Assembly: GCA_002751075.1 (NCBI GenBank)
Contig: NAOQ01000568.1
Location: forward strand, 33,966-45,851
Origin: Ichthyophonus hoferi
Lineage: Eukaryota; Opisthokonta; Ichthyosporea; Ichthyophonida; Ichthyophonidae
DNA: 11,886 nucleotides
Direction: 5' to 3'
The translations under genes and the position numbers were made by a program. The first letter of the stretch is position 1. The number at the start of each line of letters is the position of its first letter. Positions 8,967 to 11,886 of the stretch are shown here, one piece after another. The notes under the pieces were generated by a model, which was given only the letters and a program-made list of their open reading frames with translations, did not search any database and was not told where the DNA came from.

Positions 8967-9480
8967 TTAATACTTTGTGCAAGGTGTAAAATAAAAATTG
9001 GAGTTTAGCGATTTTATGTGATAGTAAGAAATTTAATGTGATTAGCATCAAATTGCTTACTAAATAAGTGTAATTAAAATACTAGTGAGTTCAAACTTAT
9101 TCCTCTTTCTAATTGTATATCTTGCTTAGAACCGTGTTTATTATTAGTTGTTTCCGTTTCTTTTATCCTTGCTGCAACCTCCGTTTTTACACGGGTGTCA
9201 GTTATAGCTGTGTTCATTAATGTTAATGCGACCGATTGTAAAGATTCTTATTGGCTAATACCATTTTCGAAGGCTACAGAGACCGACTAGAATCGGTTGA
9301 TCTTATCTCGATACTCGAATATTATTTTATCTTCATTTGAATGGCTTTAGTTAATTACCTCATTAATGTAGGCGCTCTCATATTTTCTATTTATAAATTA
9401 ATTTTCCTGGTAGAGAACGTTATGCAATTAACTAATTTAAGATTAATCATTTCGTCATTCTTTTGTTATCAGGACATAAG
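8967..9480. other. AT-rich intergenic stretch, nothing recognised
   Basis: No open frame of interest, tRNA-like box pair or repeat was found on either strand. A CCAAT-type attggct occurs at 9,250-9,256 without a supporting TATA box or downstream frame. Confidence 0.5.
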
Positions 9481-9660
9481 ATGAACTCAGTAGCCCATTC
9501 GGAGTTAACGGTCCTGTAGCTGATTCACACCATGCCCCCGCAGTGTGGGAAGAAAGTGGTATGCGCTGGCCGGGAGAGTCATGAATATTTGGAACAGGAA
9601 TATAAAACCCGTGCTCCAGATCCGTTCTGGAACATGCTTATATAGTTCATTATCAAAATT
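9481..9660. other. moderately GC-richer patch with TATA-like motifs
   Basis: Composition rises above the neighbouring DNA here. Plus-strand tataaaa lies at 9,601-9,607 and cttatatagttca at 9,637-9,649. No coding frame follows on the plus strand, so promoter function is not supported. The patch could be an eroded transposon piece. Confidence 0.25.
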
Positions 9661-9829
9661 CCTATCATAATACTAATCGGGACCAATTATTAGGAACTAT
9701 CAATTACAATAAACCGATCTAATAATGTCTCCATATACTAGAATAATCTCCATGTAACAATAACCTTAAGAAGAAATAGTATATCTAAGTGCAGGGGAAA
9801 AAATGGTTCTAATACCACCTCTTGGTATT

Positions 9830-10000
9830 CCAATTCTCAATGAAAGTACATGAAGGCAGCTGTTATCCTGCAGGGGTTTATCTAAGATAGCTGTACAATG
9901 ACAAGCCCATACCCAATCGCATATGTGCTTAGGACGGTTCGTATTTGTTTGTTTAGGAATTTTATGGAAACGTAATTTGCCCACAAATTGGTAGCACTAT
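9830..10000. repeat. diverged direct duplication, left copy
   Basis: The core at about 9,894-9,921 (acaatgacaagcccataccc and onward) matches 22 of 28 positions with a core near 10,194-10,221 in the same orientation. Flanking pieces also align in order: an attctca/attgtca block before the core, and an aaacgtaa block (about 9,967-9,974) after it. Gaps are needed, so this is an old duplication about 300 bases apart. A 72-codon minus frame over this copy (9,766-9,984) starts with GTG and has no ATG; it is not credited as a gene. Confidence 0.45.
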
Positions 10001-10139
10001 TTCTCAACAGTGCTGGTTATCAAATGAGGAGACTAGAGTTGGTTTTGTTTCCTTGAAACGTACTTTTTAACAACTTTTTCTAAAAAAATTCTCTGATAAA
10101 CTCTGTTGGAAAAATATATATTATTACAGGGCCGTCATA

Positions 10140-10290
10140 GTTGTATTTATTGTCAGAGAAACATTGATCGGTAACAGTCTCTGCAACTTTTTATACGATG
10201 ATAAGCCGATACCCAATCAATTCGTTGGGTTTGACTAGAAATACTTAACAAAAACGTAAGTCACCAATCAATCGATAGCGTACACTTTAA
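10140..10290. repeat. diverged direct duplication, right copy
   Basis: This is the partner of the 9,830-10,000 copy. The shared core is acgatgataagccgataccc and onward at about 10,194-10,221, followed by aaaaacgtaa near 10,250. It is shorter than the left copy, consistent with deletions. A weaker third match may lie at 11,136-11,210 (caggg.cgt.ata, then gatcgg after 47 bases against 39 here). Confidence 0.42.
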
Positions 10291-10418
10291 ATTGGGTTAT
10301 AATTGGCCAATGATGCCAGATATTTGTAGCGGAGGCTTATTCATTTTTTATTGCATAAAGGACCTATGCTCATCTCGTCTTTATTAAGAGCTAATATGTT
10401 AGTTGAGTGTAGAAGAAG

Positions 10419-10556
10419 GTTCCCTTTAAGCAGGTGATAGACATAATAATAGTGATGCCAGTAGTTCCCCATTAAACAAATGTCAGAAATGATAATAGCG
10501 ATGCCATTAGTCCCCGTTAAGCATATGATAAGATACAAACAATATAGATGATATTA
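10419..10556. repeat. three-copy tandem repeat, unit about 46 bp
   Basis: Three adjacent units, 10,419-10,463, 10,464-10,509 and 10,510-10,556, share the pattern g-t-t-c-c-c-c-x-t-t-a-a-x-c-a followed by an ataatag...gatgcca..ta stretch. Units one and two agree at roughly 75-80 per cent of positions; unit three is more diverged in its second half. This is an aged minisatellite-type array, and a stray partial unit lies downstream. The 65-codon minus frame over it (10,341-10,538) reflects the repeat rather than a gene. Confidence 0.65.
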
Positions 10557-10652
10557 AAGATAACGCAGGGTTATTTGGTATCAATGCCAACGTTATTATG
10601 ATCTTTTGGTTAGTAAGCAAACGTCTAACTCTAGCAATTCATTCGAATGGTT

Positions 10653-10690
10653 TGTATAATAATAATCATGCCAGTAGTTCTCCAAACTAT
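10653..10690. repeat. isolated partial copy of the 46-bp repeat
   Basis: The string ataataataatcatgccag followed by tagttctcca matches the junction of units one and two (10,443-10,471) in the same orientation, about 100 bases beyond the array. It implies the array was once longer or that the unit belongs to a dispersed repeat. Confidence 0.45.
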
Positions 10691-10699
10691 TCTCTCAAT

Positions 10700-11760
10700 A
10701 ACTAGATTTTGCCTTTTTTCCGGAAGAAAATTATTTTAAAAAATAGTGATGCAAACATAATTTCCAATAGGCGTAACAGCTACTTTTTCTGTTAAAGAAA
10801 CAATCTATAGCTAAAAGTAATGCATGTGAGAGTATACCTTGTCAATGATGCACAATTCTAGAGTAGTTTAAGTTATCTAAATTAAGTTGAGTTATTTTTT
10901 GTATTAATTGCTGTATGATTGTCTATTTTCTTTTGTTACTGTAACCTATTACCTTCTAATAGTCTTTCAACCAAACATCCACTCTAATCTCTAGAAAGCA
11001 TTAAAAATAACTCGACTATGTAATTATCACCGTAAAATCGTTCGATTTGTATAGATGCACATTCTCTTGGTTTCCAGTTATTTTGCGTGGAGAAAACAAT
11101 CTTCTTTTTTATTGAAATAATGGTTACTATTTGAGCAGGGTCGTTATAAACTATGCTGGTGTTTAAAACCTATCAAGTATGAGATCGGAGAGTACAGAAG
11201 ACATCTTTTGCACATGTTACATGTGTACTTCGTTCGCAGATTGGAATGTATTATGCATACCAAGACATATATGGGTAATTCCTAAAATCTCAGAGCCGCA
11301 ACAGATATTCTTTTTATACAAATTGACCCCGCCAATATTAAAGTATTTATCATTGTATGTATAAAAAGTATTTAGACTTTAATAGTTGTGTTAATATGAT
11401 AGTCTGAATTAGTTCGACAGTCTCTAAAATTCAAGGAGTTGCATGTAAAGATAACTATAAGAATTGATGGTGCACAGAAACTCGTCACGTGGGTTTTTCA
11501 CTTCCAACGTGTACATTTTAAGAAGCCAATCAATCTAGATACTCGAGATGAAACATGGCAATGATATCTAAATTTCTTGTGGTTTTTAAGTTGCGAAGGC
11601 ACACACGTAACCGGACCATAATCAATTGGTTCTATTTAAATTTTACAAACCACGTCGAGCGCAATCTTCTGTGGGGGAATTCCATTAAAGAATTGGCTAA
11701 ACAACAGCATAATGCGGGGTAGATCTTCCTACGCAATCAACATGATCCAACACAAATCCA
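10700..11760. other. AT-rich stretch without a supported gene
   Basis: Both strands are interrupted by frequent stops. The only ATG-started frame of note is a 61-codon plus frame at 11,179-11,364 (MRSESTEDIFCTCYMC at its start), Cys-rich in the first third but with no motif, promoter or neighbour to support it. Scattered CCAAT-type motifs occur (for example 11,522-11,528) without context. Confidence 0.4.
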
Positions 11761-11774
11761 ATAACTTTTTCTTC

Positions 11775-11886
11775 TTTTTTTTTTTTATTACTATTTTTAT
11801 TAGTAATATTATATTTAGTCTTTGCCCAATTTTTTTGGAGAAAAAAACCAACAAAAGAAGTTTTTTTTTTTTTTTTTTTTTTTTTT
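11775..11886. repeat. poly-T tracts and a small hairpin at the window edge
   Basis: There is a run of 12 T (11,775-11,786), then an inverted repeat attacta/tagtaat (arms 11,787-11,793 and 11,801-11,807), and finally 26 T filling 11,861-11,886 to the window end. On the minus strand the terminal tract is poly-A, as at the 3' end of a LINE, SINE or processed copy whose body would lie beyond the window. A plain homopolymer or a sequence-assembly edge is equally possible. Confidence 0.6.

Noticed and set aside
9766-9984. 72-codon minus frame with Cys/His residues (ICDWVWACHC)
   Set aside because: It begins with GTG, contains no ATG, matches no motif and overlaps the diverged duplication.
11179-11364. 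61-codon plus frame starting with ATG, Cys-rich at its start
   Set aside because: No recognisable motif, promoter or exon signals, and its length is expected by chance in this much sequence.
1-11886. tRNA, rRNA, CRISPR arrays, bacterial operons or phage genes
   Set aside because: No A/B-box pairs with a foldable cloverleaf, no regularly spaced identical repeats, and no ribosome-binding-site-plus-frame pattern were found on either strand.

Overview
The window is eukaryotic, AT-rich, non-gene-bearing DNA. It has no operon structure, no ribosome-binding-site pattern and no long open frame on either strand. The longest frames carrying recognisable protein are short pieces of a retrotransposon. 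The host is not identifiable from the sequence. The copia-type polymerase wording and a compact pyrimidine-tract-plus-CAG acceptor would suit a fungus, but a plant or invertebrate cannot be excluded.

Positions 1 to about 7,280 (perhaps 7,464) are a single decayed Ty1/copia (Pseudoviridae-like) LTR retrotransposon on the minus strand. Read from right to left, the order is gag (about 7,280-5,520), a zinc-knuckle-like and protease region (5,520-5,050), the pre-integrase motif and integrase (4,930-3,964), reverse transcriptase (about 2,300-1,429) and RNase H (about 640-120). The order protease, integrase, RT, RNase H is diagnostic of copia rather than gypsy. The element is broken by several tens of lesions and no LTR could be recognised, so it is an old fossil. 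Two AT-rich blocks (about 641-1,400 and about 2,849-3,975) interrupt the polymerase between domains and look like later insertions.

Positions 7,480-8,470 are another AT-rich block, to the right of the gag remnant. It holds one 73-codon open frame with coding-like composition (7,713-7,934, minus) next to a splice-acceptor-like pyrimidine tract; this is the best candidate for a host or foreign exon. Positions 8,480-8,966 are a higher-GC relic with long open stretches on the minus strand, probably more transposon-derived sequence.

Positions 9,000-11,886 have no convincing gene. They contain a diverged direct duplication (about 9,830-10,000 and 10,140-10,290), a three-copy tandem repeat of about 46 bp (10,419-10,556) with a stray partial copy (10,653-10,690), and homopolymer T tracts at the right edge. 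Nothing in the window forms a working multi-gene system. The main interest is the layered insertion history and the isolated exon-like frame.
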